This document shows positions 19,098 through 27,497 of a stretch of 64,000 bases of DNA, piece by piece. The position numbers and the translations under genes are program-made. The stretch's first letter is position 1. Each line of letters begins with the position of its first letter. The DNA comes from Bifidobacterium breve (GTDB lineage Bacteria; Actinomycetota; Actinomycetes; Nanopelagicales; Nanopelagicaceae), in assembly GCA_945860245.1 (NCBI GenBank), contig CAMAPO010000002.1:80288-144287 (forward strand), in the 5' to 3' direction. The notes below the pieces were generated by a model. It ran no database searches. It was not told the DNA's origin and saw nothing but the letters and a program-made list of their open reading frames with translations.

Positions 19098-20175
19098 AGT
19101 TTTACAACCTAGCATCATCACTGCGATTGCTGATGCAGAGTTTGAAGGAATGGTGTCAAGCGCGTTCTTTAATAGCGGATGGAGTGTTATTGCAAGGCCA
19201 CTTGATTTTGCCACATTACAGAAAAACCTTGATGAGCAAGTTACCAAAAATATTCTAGTTATCTACTCCGTTGACTTACCAGGCTTTAGCGATGAGCAAA
19301 TGAAGAAACTCGTACGATTAAATATCGCATTCTTTGGCTTTGCCGATGCTGCAGGATCAGCTCGTGGTTTCGCTGAGACCTCTTCACGCCCAAATAATCC
19401 TGACGAGCTACTGGCGTATATTCGCGGAAATATCCGATCGCCACTTTTACGCACTCCTTTGCTGCAGAAAAAGGTAAATCTTAAGGCGAAGATAATTGCT
19501 ATTGGTTCGGCAGGGCATCACACGGGTGCGACTACCTTGGCGTTAAATCTGGCACAGGAGTTATCTCTATTAGAAAAGAAGACTCTGCTAATTGATGCCA
19601 ATTTTTCTGCTGCAGCGATCGCAACTATCTTAGATCTACGGAAAATTGCAGAAGATGATAAATGGCGAGACCTTTCAGATGACTTATCGGTCGCCGAAGT
19701 TACCCAGAGCAATATTGCAGATTTTTCATCACGAGCCATGGATGCTGCCAAATACTTTGATTACATAGTCATAGATCTTGGCTCTCTGCAAAATATTACG
19801 AGCGATCTTTCAGATCGTAGATGGTCGTCACAAGTCAAGATTTGGGTAAGTCGATTTGCTCAGGAATTATTTATTTCATCGGGTTCAGATCTACTACAAA
19901 TTAAGCGGCTAAGTAAACTTTGTAGAGAGCTCTCCGAAATAAAACTTCCAGCGCGTATTTCCATTTTTATTAAGCCTTCAGAGACTTCGGTAAAAAAGGA
20001 GATCTGGCAAGCAGATGACTTCCAATCTTTAAATCTGAAAAAAGTGCAGTATCTGCCAATGGATTCACGGTTGTGTGCTGCGGCACTTAAGGAGCGGACT
20101 ACGCTCTCTGAGATAAACGGAAAAGCTCCTCTGCGCAAGGCCATAGCGGCAATTGCTATACAAATTACAGAGTAA
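19090..20175 (+). CDS. CpaE/Ssd-like ParA-superfamily ATPase
   Basis: 361 residues. The first 125 residues resemble a degenerate receiver domain; from about 130 there is a MinD/ParA-type fold (KIIAIGSAGHHTGATTLALNLAQEL, TLLIDANFS, YIVIDLGS). The nucleotide loop reads TGATT where ParA/MinD have GKT: the Walker lysine is replaced by alanine, a change also seen in the CpaE/Ssd group, so ATPase activity is doubtful. Ssd and CpaE relatives act at the septum or at pilus poles. Paired with the SAF protein. No pilus genes nearby. Confidence 0.7.
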   Translation: MDEVLQPSIITAIADAEFEGMVSSAFFNSGWSVIARPLDFATLQKNLDEQVTKNILVIYSVDLPGFSDEQMKKLVRLNIAFFGFADAAGSARGFAETSSRPNNPDELLAYIRGNIRSPLLRTPLLQKKVNLKAKIIAIGSAGHHTGATTLALNLAQELSLLEKKTLLIDANFSAAAIATILDLRKIAEDDKWRDLSDDLSVAEVTQSNIADFSSRAMDAAKYFDYIVIDLGSLQNITSDLSDRRWSSQVKIWVSRFAQELFISSGSDLLQIKRLSKLCRELSEIKLPARISIFIKPSETSVKKEIWQADDFQSLNLKKVQYLPMDSRLCAAALKERTTLSEINGKAPLRKAIAAIAIQITE

Positions 20176-20201
20176 GCCACATTTCTTATACCCTTGGTAC
20201 T

Positions 20202-20594
20202 GTGCGCGCCTACCTACCAGTTACAGCAGAAGAGATTTCCGCCTTCGCAAGTAAAGGTGAGATGGAATGTGGCCCGCTGTATGCACCGACAATCAAATTC
20301 TTAACTGCCAATAACGATATGGATGACGAACAAGGCGAATATATTCTCTCGATGCTTGCAGCAGATGAGGCTATAGAGATGCGCGAAAATTCAGCAAGTC
20401 CGGCTTTTATTTTGGCGCTAGAAATCGCTGACTCACAAGTGGCCGAACACGGTGAAAATTTTGTTAACTTAAAAGAGAATGGTCGCTGGGAAGATGTGCA
20501 GTGTGCCTTTTTAGTTTCACCAGATGGCGAAGAGTTGACCTGGTTTGCTACTCAAGAGATTAATTCGGCACTTCCGCAATGGCTAACGGCTTAA
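20202..20594 (+). CDS. DUF6912 family protein
   Basis: 130 residues, soluble. Starts at GTG (VRAYLPVT); the opening MRxYLPxT is the family hallmark, and DMDDEQGEYILSMLAADEAIEM and the AxEIADSQV segment fit the rest. No known activity. It ends three bases before the pdtaS start, so the two are probably cotranscribed. The family name is from memory of actinobacterial proteins with this N-terminus. Confidence 0.65.
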   Translation: MRAYLPVTAEEISAFASKGEMECGPLYAPTIKFLTANNDMDDEQGEYILSMLAADEAIEMRENSASPAFILALEIADSQVAEHGENFVNLKENGRWEDVQCAFLVSPDGEELTWFATQEINSALPQWLTA

Positions 20595-20597
20595 CTT

Positions 20598-22067
20598 ATG
20601 CCGCAATTAGATGCCTTTCTTCGTGATCGCAGCCCTTTAGGCGCAGATCAAATTCGCAGAATCCGTGAGTTAACAGCGGACTGGCAGCTCCTTGCCGATC
20701 TCTCCTTCGCTGATCTGATCTTATGGGTTCCGCTAAGAAAAGATTTTAAGAGTTGGCCTACTGGATATATCGCTGTTGCTCATATTCGACCAACAACTGC
20801 AGCCACTATCTTTCCGCAAGATGTAATCGGTGACGAGATTGCTTGGGGTGCGCGGCCACAAATTGATCAAGCGCTCTCAGGTGCAGAAATAATTAGAGAT
20901 TCACAGCCAGAAAAAATTGGCGAGATATTAATCAAAGAAGAAACAATTCCGGTAATTTTTGACGAGCAAGTTATTGCGGTAATCGCACGCCACCGCAACG
21001 CAGAACTTATGCGCCAACCAAGCAGGCTAGAGCTAAATTATCGCGAGGTCGCTCACAATGTTTATAGAATGGTTGCAGAAGGAACTTTTCCATATACCGA
21101 GAACAGCGAACTTTTCGACCCAGCAGCTCGTGTAGGAGATGGTCTAATCAGGCTAGATATCAACGGTGTTATTACATACGCCAGCCCAAATGCTAAATCT
21201 GCTTTTAACCGAATGCGGTGGGCTGGTGAGCTGGAAGGAAATGTGCTTGGAGAAGTTGCGCGTAGCGTCTTGCTAATCAAACCTGAAGCGCACGAAGAGG
21301 CCGTAGAAGTAAGCCTTAGCGGAAAATCTCTACGTCGCGTTGAAATTGAAAATACTGGTGGAACAATTGATTTGCTGGCACTACCGCTTCTAGCCGGAGG
21401 AGATCGCATCGGCTCGATTGTTTTATTACAAAATGTCACAGAGCTAAGGCGTCGCGAGCGGGAATTGGTTACAAAGGATGCCACGATTCGCGAAATTCAT
21501 CACCGCGTTAAGAACAATTTGCAGACCGTATCGGCGTTACTTCGATTACAGTCTCGTCGCATTGAAGATCCAGCAGCAAGTGCGGCGTTAAATGAAGCTG
21601 TTCGCCGCATCGCATCGATTGCTCTTGTTCACGAAACGCTATCGAGCAGCACCGAAGCATCAGTTGCCTTTGACGATGTCTTAGATCGCCTAGTCACACA
21701 CGCCCTTGAATTAAGTCCCAGAATGGGAGAGTTAAAAATTGCTCGCCACGGAGAGCTTGGGTCACTCGATCCACGGATTGCTACGCCGCTTTCATTGATA
21801 GTTACCGAATTAATTCACAACGCACTCGAACATGGCTTGGCCGAATCAGGTGCAAATTTAACTATAGAAGTATCTCGTTTAGATGGATCCGCGCAGATAG
21901 TTATATTTGATGACGGGATTGGTCTGCCAGATGGATTTACGATCTTGGAATCTGCAAATCTTGGATTGCAGATTGTCCGGACGCTGACGGAGAACGAGTT
22001 AAAAGGAACAATTAATTTAATTCGAACTAACCGTGGAACCGAAGCGCAGCTAAATTTCCCAATTTAA
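20598..22067 (+). CDS. pdtaS: PdtaS-like cytoplasmic sensor histidine kinase
   Basis: 489 residues without transmembrane helices. Order: N-terminal GAF-like domain (about 1-155), PAS domain (about 175-290, VITYASPNAKSAF), a HisKA_2 dimerisation domain with the phosphoacceptor in REIHHRVKNNLQTVSALLRLQ (the HWE/HisKA_2 type H-box), and an HATPase domain (LIVTELIHNALEHGL, DDGIGLPDGF). This is the architecture of Rv3220c PdtaS, which signals to an ANTAR antiterminator PdtaR; PdtaR is not in the window. As in Mycobacterium, whiB1 lies next to it. Confidence 0.88.
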   Translation: MPQLDAFLRDRSPLGADQIRRIRELTADWQLLADLSFADLILWVPLRKDFKSWPTGYIAVAHIRPTTAATIFPQDVIGDEIAWGARPQIDQALSGAEIIRDSQPEKIGEILIKEETIPVIFDEQVIAVIARHRNAELMRQPSRLELNYREVAHNVYRMVAEGTFPYTENSELFDPAARVGDGLIRLDINGVITYASPNAKSAFNRMRWAGELEGNVLGEVARSVLLIKPEAHEEAVEVSLSGKSLRRVEIENTGGTIDLLALPLLAGGDRIGSIVLLQNVTELRRRERELVTKDATIREIHHRVKNNLQTVSALLRLQSRRIEDPAASAALNEAVRRIASIALVHETLSSSTEASVAFDDVLDRLVTHALELSPRMGELKIARHGELGSLDPRIATPLSLIVTELIHNALEHGLAESGANLTIEVSRLDGSAQIVIFDDGIGLPDGFTILESANLGLQIVRTLTENELKGTINLIRTNRGTEAQLNFPI

Positions 22068-22090
22068 CTTTAAGCCAATTAGTAAACCAA

Positions 22091-22360
22091 TTAATTTGAG
22101 TTATTTTGATCCATCATGCGGGCACGATTACGCGCGGCGCGACGCTTAAGCGCACGACGTTCATCTTCTGAAAGTCCGCCCCAAACTCCGGCATCCTGAC
22201 CGCTCTCTAAAGCCCAAGATAGGCAAGCATCTTTTACGATGCAGCGATTACAAACTTTCTTCGCTTCTTCGATTTGAGTAATGGCTGGCCCAGTGTTGCC
22301 AACCGGAAAGAAGAGTTCTGGATCTTCATCGCGGCAGGCTGATTGATGTCGCCAATCCAT
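22091..22360 (-). CDS. whiB1: WhiB1-type iron-sulfur regulator
   Basis: 89 residues from ATG 22360, which has GGAG seven bases upstream; a longer reading frame upstream has no support. The Wbl signature is complete: MDWRHQSACRDEDPELFFPVG, CNRCIVKDAC, GVWGGLSEDERRALKRR. WhiB1 is an essential NO-sensitive 4Fe-4S protein that binds the primary sigma factor. Neighbouring pdtaS convergently ends 24 bases away, the same pairing as Rv3219-Rv3220c. Confidence 0.92.
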   Translation of the reverse strand: MDWRHQSACRDEDPELFFPVGNTGPAITQIEEAKKVCNRCIVKDACLSWALESGQDAGVWGGLSEDERRALKRRAARNRARMMDQNNSN

Positions 22361-22504
22361 GACTGAACTCCTTAATAGATAAGACGCAGTAAGAACCAAA
22401 GAAACGCAACCCGGTGCGTAAGTGGACAATTCTCCCTGTTAATAACGATATAAACAAGGATGCAACGGTAAAGATTCCAAATAATTTAGGTGATTTGCAT
22501 CGCG

Positions 22505-22576
22505 TGCCCCCGACAGGATTCGAACCTGTGCACCCGCCTCCGGAGGGCGGTGCTCTATCCCCTGAGCTACGGGGGC
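22505..22576 (-). tRNA. tRNA-Arg (anticodon CCG)
   Basis: Cloverleaf read on the minus strand: acceptor GCCCCCG/CGGGGGC with discriminator A, D-arm AGCTC..GAGC, anticodon stem CCGCC/GGCGG with loop CUCCGGA, T-loop TTCGAAT. 72 nt; CCA is not encoded. Reads CGG codons. Confidence 0.97.
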
Positions 22577-22653
22577 GCAGGTGTGAGAGAAGGTTATCTA
22601 ATCTTTCATTCTAGACCGAGCGTAAAGAGCAAACTCCTGAAAGAATACGAGCT

Positions 22654-23205
22654 ATGACAACATCAACTGCTTACTTTGCAACTGGTTGCTTCTGGGGAGC
22701 CGAGCGGCGCTTCTGGAATTTAGCAGGAGTGCTAAATACCAGCGTCGGATATATGGGTGGTAGCACTCAGAACCCTAGTTACGAAGCGGTTTGCAGTGGC
22801 CGCACCGGGCATGCCGAAGTGGTGCAAGTCGATTTTGACTCTAATTTAATTTCATATCAGCGACTTCTGGAAGAGTTTTGGACGATGCACGATCCAACTT
22901 CGCTCAATGCCCAAGGTGGGGATATCGGTACGCAATATCGCAGCTCAATTTATACGACTACAACCGATCAGATGGATCAAGCGCTCGCTTCTCGCCAGAT
23001 CTATCAGCACGCCCTCACTGAATCAGGAATTGGTGAAATTGTTACACAAATTTTGAGCGCTACCGGAGTTACTTATTATTTAGCCGAGGAGTATCACCAA
23101 AAGTATTTAGCAAAGAATCCTAATGGGTATGACTGTCATTCTAGCGCCGGAGTGGCCTTTCCACAGTCGATAAGTAAGTCGATAGCTAACTCGGAGACAA
23201 AATGA
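22654..23205 (+). CDS. msrA: Peptide methionine-S-sulfoxide reductase MsrA
   Basis: Repairs oxidised methionine (S form) using thioredoxin. 183 residues with the catalytic GCFWGAE motif (Cys12), the GYMGG loop, GHAEVVQVDFD, the FWTMHDPTSLNAQGGDIGTQYRS segment and EEYHQKYL. The stop overlaps the msrB start (ATGA), so MsrA and MsrB are made as a pair, covering both sulfoxide epimers. Confidence 0.97.
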   Translation: MTTSTAYFATGCFWGAERRFWNLAGVLNTSVGYMGGSTQNPSYEAVCSGRTGHAEVVQVDFDSNLISYQRLLEEFWTMHDPTSLNAQGGDIGTQYRSSIYTTTTDQMDQALASRQIYQHALTESGIGEIVTQILSATGVTYYLAEEYHQKYLAKNPNGYDCHSSAGVAFPQSISKSIANSETK

Positions 23206-23606
23206 GTAAGAAAATTGATTTAAATGAGGAAGAACTCAAGGCGAAGCTAGATCCACTTTCTTATGACGTTCTACGCAATGGTGCAACAGAGCGCCCATTT
23301 ACTGGTGAATATACCGATTCTGAAACTGTGGGGATTTATCGCTGCAAAGCCTGTAACTCCGAACTATTTCGCTCGGAGACTAAGTTTCACTCCGGATGCG
23401 GGTGGCCATCTTTCTATGCGCCAACTGGAGATGATGCCGTTACTTTAATTGAAGATCGATCACTGGCCCCACGCGTGCGCACAGAAGTTAGATGTGCAAG
23501 TTGTGATTCACATTTAGGCCATGTCTTTGAAGGCGAAGGCTATGACGTCCCAACTGATCAACGTTGGTGCATAAATTCAGTTTCAATGATCTTAGAAGCC
23601 AAATAA
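23202..23606 (+). CDS. msrB: Peptide methionine-R-sulfoxide reductase MsrB
   Basis: 134 residues. Two zinc CxxC motifs (CKAC, CASC), the GCGWPSF motif, SHLGHVFEGEG, and the catalytic cysteine in RWCINSVSM. Reduces the R epimer of methionine sulfoxide. Cotranslated with msrA through a 4-bp overlap. Confidence 0.97.
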   Translation: MSKKIDLNEEELKAKLDPLSYDVLRNGATERPFTGEYTDSETVGIYRCKACNSELFRSETKFHSGCGWPSFYAPTGDDAVTLIEDRSLAPRVRTEVRCASCDSHLGHVFEGEGYDVPTDQRWCINSVSMILEAK

Positions 23607-23653
23607 TTTTTTTGCCCTTTGCCACCTTGCAAGTTACAGGTCCAATGGCGTAG

Positions 23654-23695
23654 TTTTGCAGTCTCTTGCAGGTTTTTTGCAGTCTCTTGCAGGTT
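23654..23695 (+). repeat. Perfect tandem repeat of a 21-bp unit before the LacI-type gene
   Basis: Units at 23654-23674 and 23675-23695 are identical, each containing TTGCAGTCTCTTGCAGG. A further palindrome CTTGCAAG lies at about 23626-23633. Twenty-one bases is two helical turns, so a protein bound to both units would sit on one face of the DNA. Probable operator for the adjacent LacI-family regulator; inference from position. Confidence 0.55.
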
Positions 23696-23722
23696 CTACA
23701 GAACAGAGGAAGAGCGAAGTAA

Positions 23723-24736
23723 ATGGCGGGAATTAAGGAAGTTGCGCAAGAGGCAGGCGTATCTACTGCCACTGTTTCGCGCGCTTTGCGTGGCTTCCAA
23801 CATGTCAATGATGAAACACGCGCCAAGATTATGGCTGCGGCAGAAAAGCTCAACTACCCAATTGCGCCAGTCCAGAGCAAAGGCGCACTAGGCCGAACAA
23901 ATAGCGTCGGTGTTATTGCGCCATATATTTCGCGTTGGTATTTCGCCCAAGTAATTAGCGGGGCAGAACAAGCGCTACGCGAAGCCGGCTTTGATCTACT
24001 TCTTTACAACTTCAGTCAGATGAAGGGGCGCGAGCGTATCTTTCAACATCAACAGTTAAAGGGGCGCGTTGACGCGTTAATTGTCATCAGCCTGCCACCG
24101 ACTGAAGAAGAGTTTGATTCCATGCTTAACCTGGGAATTCCGGTATCGCTAGTTGGTATGCATCATAGTAATTGTTCGAGCGTAGCAATTGATGATGTTG
24201 CCGCAACACGCACCGCTACGCAACATTTGGTAAATCAAGGTCATAAGAAAATCGGCTTGATGTCGGGGCGTCCCGATGACCCATTTAATTTTAGCGTTCC
24301 CCAAGATCGTCGCAAAGGTTTTATGCAAGTACTAGCTGAAAATGGTTTGGAATGGGATCCATCCCGCGAGGTACACGGTGACTTCACAATGAATACCGCA
24401 TCTCGTGCAATGGATGATTTACTCGCTCGCCCAAATCGCCCCACAGCAATTTTCTGCGAATCCGATGAGATGGCATTTGGAGCGATGCAGGCTGCACGGC
24501 GCCACGGGTTAAAAATTCCAGATGATATTTCAATTGTTGGATTTGATGGACATGAGATGGCTGAATATTCAGATCTCACAACGATAGAACAACCCACACA
24601 ATTAATGGGTGAAATGGCGGCCTGGTCGATTATGGAGAGGCTGCGAAAACCGAGCGCTTCCCCCAAATCAATAATTCTTCCTACGACACTTGTAGTGCGT
24701 AACTCAACGCGCCGCCTATCGCCAAACGAGGCGTAA
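23723..24736 (+). CDS. LacI family transcriptional regulator
   Basis: 337 residues. N-terminal helix-turn-helix and hinge (IKEVAQEAGVSTATVSRALRGFQHVNDETRAKI, AAEKLNYPI), then a periplasmic-binding-protein-like ligand domain (TNSVGVIAPYIS, VSLVGMHHSN, DDVAATRTATQHL, PDDISIVGFDGHEMAEY, TTIEQPTQLMG). Ligand unknown; most of the family bind sugars. No sugar transporter is next to it, so its target could be itself, the downstream PLP enzyme, or a distant operon. Preceded by the tandem 21-bp repeat. Confidence 0.93.
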   Translation: MAGIKEVAQEAGVSTATVSRALRGFQHVNDETRAKIMAAAEKLNYPIAPVQSKGALGRTNSVGVIAPYISRWYFAQVISGAEQALREAGFDLLLYNFSQMKGRERIFQHQQLKGRVDALIVISLPPTEEEFDSMLNLGIPVSLVGMHHSNCSSVAIDDVAATRTATQHLVNQGHKKIGLMSGRPDDPFNFSVPQDRRKGFMQVLAENGLEWDPSREVHGDFTMNTASRAMDDLLARPNRPTAIFCESDEMAFGAMQAARRHGLKIPDDISIVGFDGHEMAEYSDLTTIEQPTQLMGEMAAWSIMERLRKPSASPKSIILPTTLVVRNSTRRLSPNEA

Positions 24737-24753
24737 ATGGCATACTCGCACTT

Positions 24754-25920
24754 ATGAGCCACGGCCAGATAAGAATTCCTTCTCTTGCCGATCTGCAGAC
24801 TCACCACAGCGAGAAATGGCGAGCTTTCTCTAATGACGTTCTGCCTCTGCCTGTGGCAGAGATGGATTTTCCAGTCGCTGAACCTATTCGCCAAATTCTT
24901 TCCGAAATGGTTACCGCCTCAGATTTGGGATATCTCGGTCCGATTCCAGAGATGGGAGCTTCATTCTCCGGCTTTGCCAAGCGCCGTTGGGGATGGACTT
25001 TAAATCCAGATTATGTCCGCATTGCAACAGATGTTGGCGTCGCAGTTGTAGAACTACTTCGCATCTTGACCAAGCCTGGGCAGAGAGTTCTTTTTAGCTC
25101 ACCGGTTTATCAAAATTTCTATACCTGGATGCGTGAAACCCAAGTTGAGATGGTTGATGTGCCATTTAAAGTTGATGCCGATTCGATTGACGGAACTGGC
25201 TGGAGCCACGATTGGGATGCGATCGAAGCTGCTTACAAAAATGGGATCTCTGTGCATTTACTTTGCAGCCCGCACAATCCTCTGGGCAAGGTTTACAGCC
25301 GCGATGATTTACTGCGAATAACTGCTTTAGCAAAAGAATATGGCGTTGTCATAATTTCGGATGAGATTCATGCCCCGCTTACCTTTAAGGAATTTCCCTT
25401 TACTCCCTTCCTTTCGCTAGGAGAGGATGCCGCCCAGGTTGCTGTAACTGTCACTGCATCCAGTAAAGGTTGGAATACTGCGGGTCTCAAGTGCGCAATT
25501 ATCGTTTCGCAAAGTGAAAAAATGCATCAGAAATTAAATGAATTACCTCCGGCGCTGCACTATCGGGCATCACTTTTAGGGGCATTTGCAACTGTTACCG
25601 CTTTTGAAAAGTGTGATGCTTGGCTAGACGAGGCTATTGAAATTTTAGATCAGAACCGAAATTTAATTGCAAACTTAATTTCATCGCGGATTCCAGCAGT
25701 TGGATATTGCCCCCCACACGCTTCCTATCTAGCGTGGCTTGATATGAGTAAATTAGATTTAGGAGAAGACCCAGGTCTGGCCCTCATTGAGCGGGCAAAG
25801 GTTGCTTTTAACTCCGGCCATATTTATGGCTCGGTGGGTAAGAATTATGTGCGTCTAAACTTTGCAACTAGCCCTGCAATTATTACCGAAGCGATCGAGC
25901 GCATCGCAAGATCACTTTAG
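24754..25920 (+). CDS. PatB/MalY-type PLP aminotransferase or cystathionine beta-lyase
   Basis: 388 residues, fold-type I PLP enzyme of the C-S lyase group. Seen: DVGVAVVELLRILTKPGQ, LLCSPHNPLGKVY, IISDEIHAPLTF (PLP-contacting Asp) and the PLP lysine in TASSKGWNTAGLKCA. The SSKGWN(T)AGLK stretch is typical of PatB/MalY rather than of aspartate aminotransferases. Likely splits cystathionine to homocysteine, pyruvate and ammonia, which fits a metB-like gene two genes downstream. It follows the LacI-type gene by 17 bases. Confidence 0.8.
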   Translation: MSHGQIRIPSLADLQTHHSEKWRAFSNDVLPLPVAEMDFPVAEPIRQILSEMVTASDLGYLGPIPEMGASFSGFAKRRWGWTLNPDYVRIATDVGVAVVELLRILTKPGQRVLFSSPVYQNFYTWMRETQVEMVDVPFKVDADSIDGTGWSHDWDAIEAAYKNGISVHLLCSPHNPLGKVYSRDDLLRITALAKEYGVVIISDEIHAPLTFKEFPFTPFLSLGEDAAQVAVTVTASSKGWNTAGLKCAIIVSQSEKMHQKLNELPPALHYRASLLGAFATVTAFEKCDAWLDEAIEILDQNRNLIANLISSRIPAVGYCPPHASYLAWLDMSKLDLGEDPGLALIERAKVAFNSGHIYGSVGKNYVRLNFATSPAIITEAIERIARSL

Positions 25921-25937
25921 CCACTTAAGATATTTCT

Positions 25938-27488
25938 ATGGCACTTGATAAAAAATACGATGCGATCGTGGTGGGGGGTGGCCACAACGGCTTAGTCGCA
26001 GCGGCATATCTCGCCCGTGCCGGCAAGAAGGTAGCGCTTCTGGAAGCTGAAGGTGAGCTCGGGGGAGCCACGACAAGTGCGCGCTCTTTCCCAGAATTTG
26101 ATGCGCGCTTATCTCGTTACTCATACCTAGTTTCGCTCTTACCTGATCAAATCGTTGCCGATCTCGGAATAAATTTTAAAACCCTAGAACGTTCTATTGC
26201 TTCATACACCCCGTACACAAATCAGAGTAATGGAGCGCACAGCGGACTTTTAATTTCGCAGAATTGGGATCAACGCACAGCCGAAAATTTCCAAGAGTTA
26301 ACCGGCTCAGCTGCAGAAGGCGCTGCCTGGCAACACTTTTACGGGGAAATCGCCGAACTTGCCAGAAGAATTGCACCGTCAATGTTGCAACCTTTAAAGA
26401 GCGCAGTAAAGTTAAAAGAAGAAATTGCCTTACCGCAGACGTGGAAATATTTAATGGAGCAGCCAATTGGAGAAGTGATCCGAGATCGCTTCAGCGATGA
26501 CTTAGTGCGGGGAGTCGTATTAACAGATGGGCTAATTGGCACATTTGCTCCAGCAGATGACTTGCAAGCCAATCGCTGTTTTCTCTATCACCTGATCGGA
26601 AATGGCACCGGTCAATGGCGAGTGCCGCAGGGTGGAATGGGTACTCTGGTAATTGAGTTGAGGAGAGTTGCGCTAGCGGCAGGTGTTGAAATTTTACTTA
26701 ACTCACGCGTAACCGAAATAGATAGTGGCGCTAACGGCGTCTCTGTAGGAACCAAATCGGGTGAGAAATACATCGCGCGAGATTTATTATTTGCCGGCGC
26801 ACCTCAAATTTTGGCGCAAATTCGTGGAGAAGGTAAGCCGTCATCTCTAGAAGGATCACAGATGAAGATAAATATGTTGTTATCTCGCTTACCAAGGCTT
26901 AAATCTGGGATCGATCCACGGTTAGCATTTGCCGGAACCTTTCATGTAAATGAAAGTTACTCTCAATTAGAAGCGGCGTATCAAAGTGCTAAATCAGGAA
27001 GTATTCCTAGCGATTTGCCACTGGAGCTGTACTGCCACACTTTGACCGATCCAACTATTCTCTCTCCAGAGCTAAGCGCACAGGGATATCAAACGCTCAC
27101 GCTATTTGGACTACATACACCTGCTGCCCTCTTTGATAAATCACCAGATGTAGATAAGGCCGCTGTTACGAAAGCGGCAATTGAGAGTTTTAACCAATAC
27201 CTACTTGATCCGATCGAATCTGTTTTAGCGATCTCCCAAGATGGCTCACTTGCAATTGAAGCAAAGTCGCCGCTGGATCTGGAGAGCGATATCGGTCTGC
27301 CGCGAGGCAATATCTTCCACCGTGACCTAGATTTCCCATTTATTGATACTTCTGGTGCGAATTTAATTTGGGGATCAGAAACAAGCGATAAACATATCTA
27401 TCTGGCAGGTGCTGGTGCGCGGCGCGGCGGTGGGGTTAGCGGAATTGCCGGTCACAATGCGGCGATGGCAGTACTCGCCAACGATTAG
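25938..27488 (+). CDS. PYROXD2/phytoene-dehydrogenase-like FAD oxidoreductase
   Basis: 516 residues. FAD dinucleotide fold at the start (YDAIVVGGGHNGLVAAAYLARAGKKVALLEAEGELGGATTS), substrate cap in the middle (GTGQWRVPQGGMGTLV), and the closing ATG-like FAD motif HIYLAGAGARRGGGVSGIAGHNAA. The family includes carotenoid desaturase relatives and mitochondrial PYROXD2; no crtB or other carotenoid gene is near, so carotenoid synthesis is not implied. Substrate unknown. Confidence 0.75.
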   Translation: MALDKKYDAIVVGGGHNGLVAAAYLARAGKKVALLEAEGELGGATTSARSFPEFDARLSRYSYLVSLLPDQIVADLGINFKTLERSIASYTPYTNQSNGAHSGLLISQNWDQRTAENFQELTGSAAEGAAWQHFYGEIAELARRIAPSMLQPLKSAVKLKEEIALPQTWKYLMEQPIGEVIRDRFSDDLVRGVVLTDGLIGTFAPADDLQANRCFLYHLIGNGTGQWRVPQGGMGTLVIELRRVALAAGVEILLNSRVTEIDSGANGVSVGTKSGEKYIARDLLFAGAPQILAQIRGEGKPSSLEGSQMKINMLLSRLPRLKSGIDPRLAFAGTFHVNESYSQLEAAYQSAKSGSIPSDLPLELYCHTLTDPTILSPELSAQGYQTLTLFGLHTPAALFDKSPDVDKAAVTKAAIESFNQYLLDPIESVLAISQDGSLAIEAKSPLDLESDIGLPRGNIFHRDLDFPFIDTSGANLIWGSETSDKHIYLAGAGARRGGGVSGIAGHNAAMAVLAND

Positions 27489-27497
27489 GCTTAGCCC

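Noticed and set aside
24241..24894. 217-codon open frame opposite the LacI regulator
   Set aside because: Covers the 3' half of a well-supported gene and shows no known motif.
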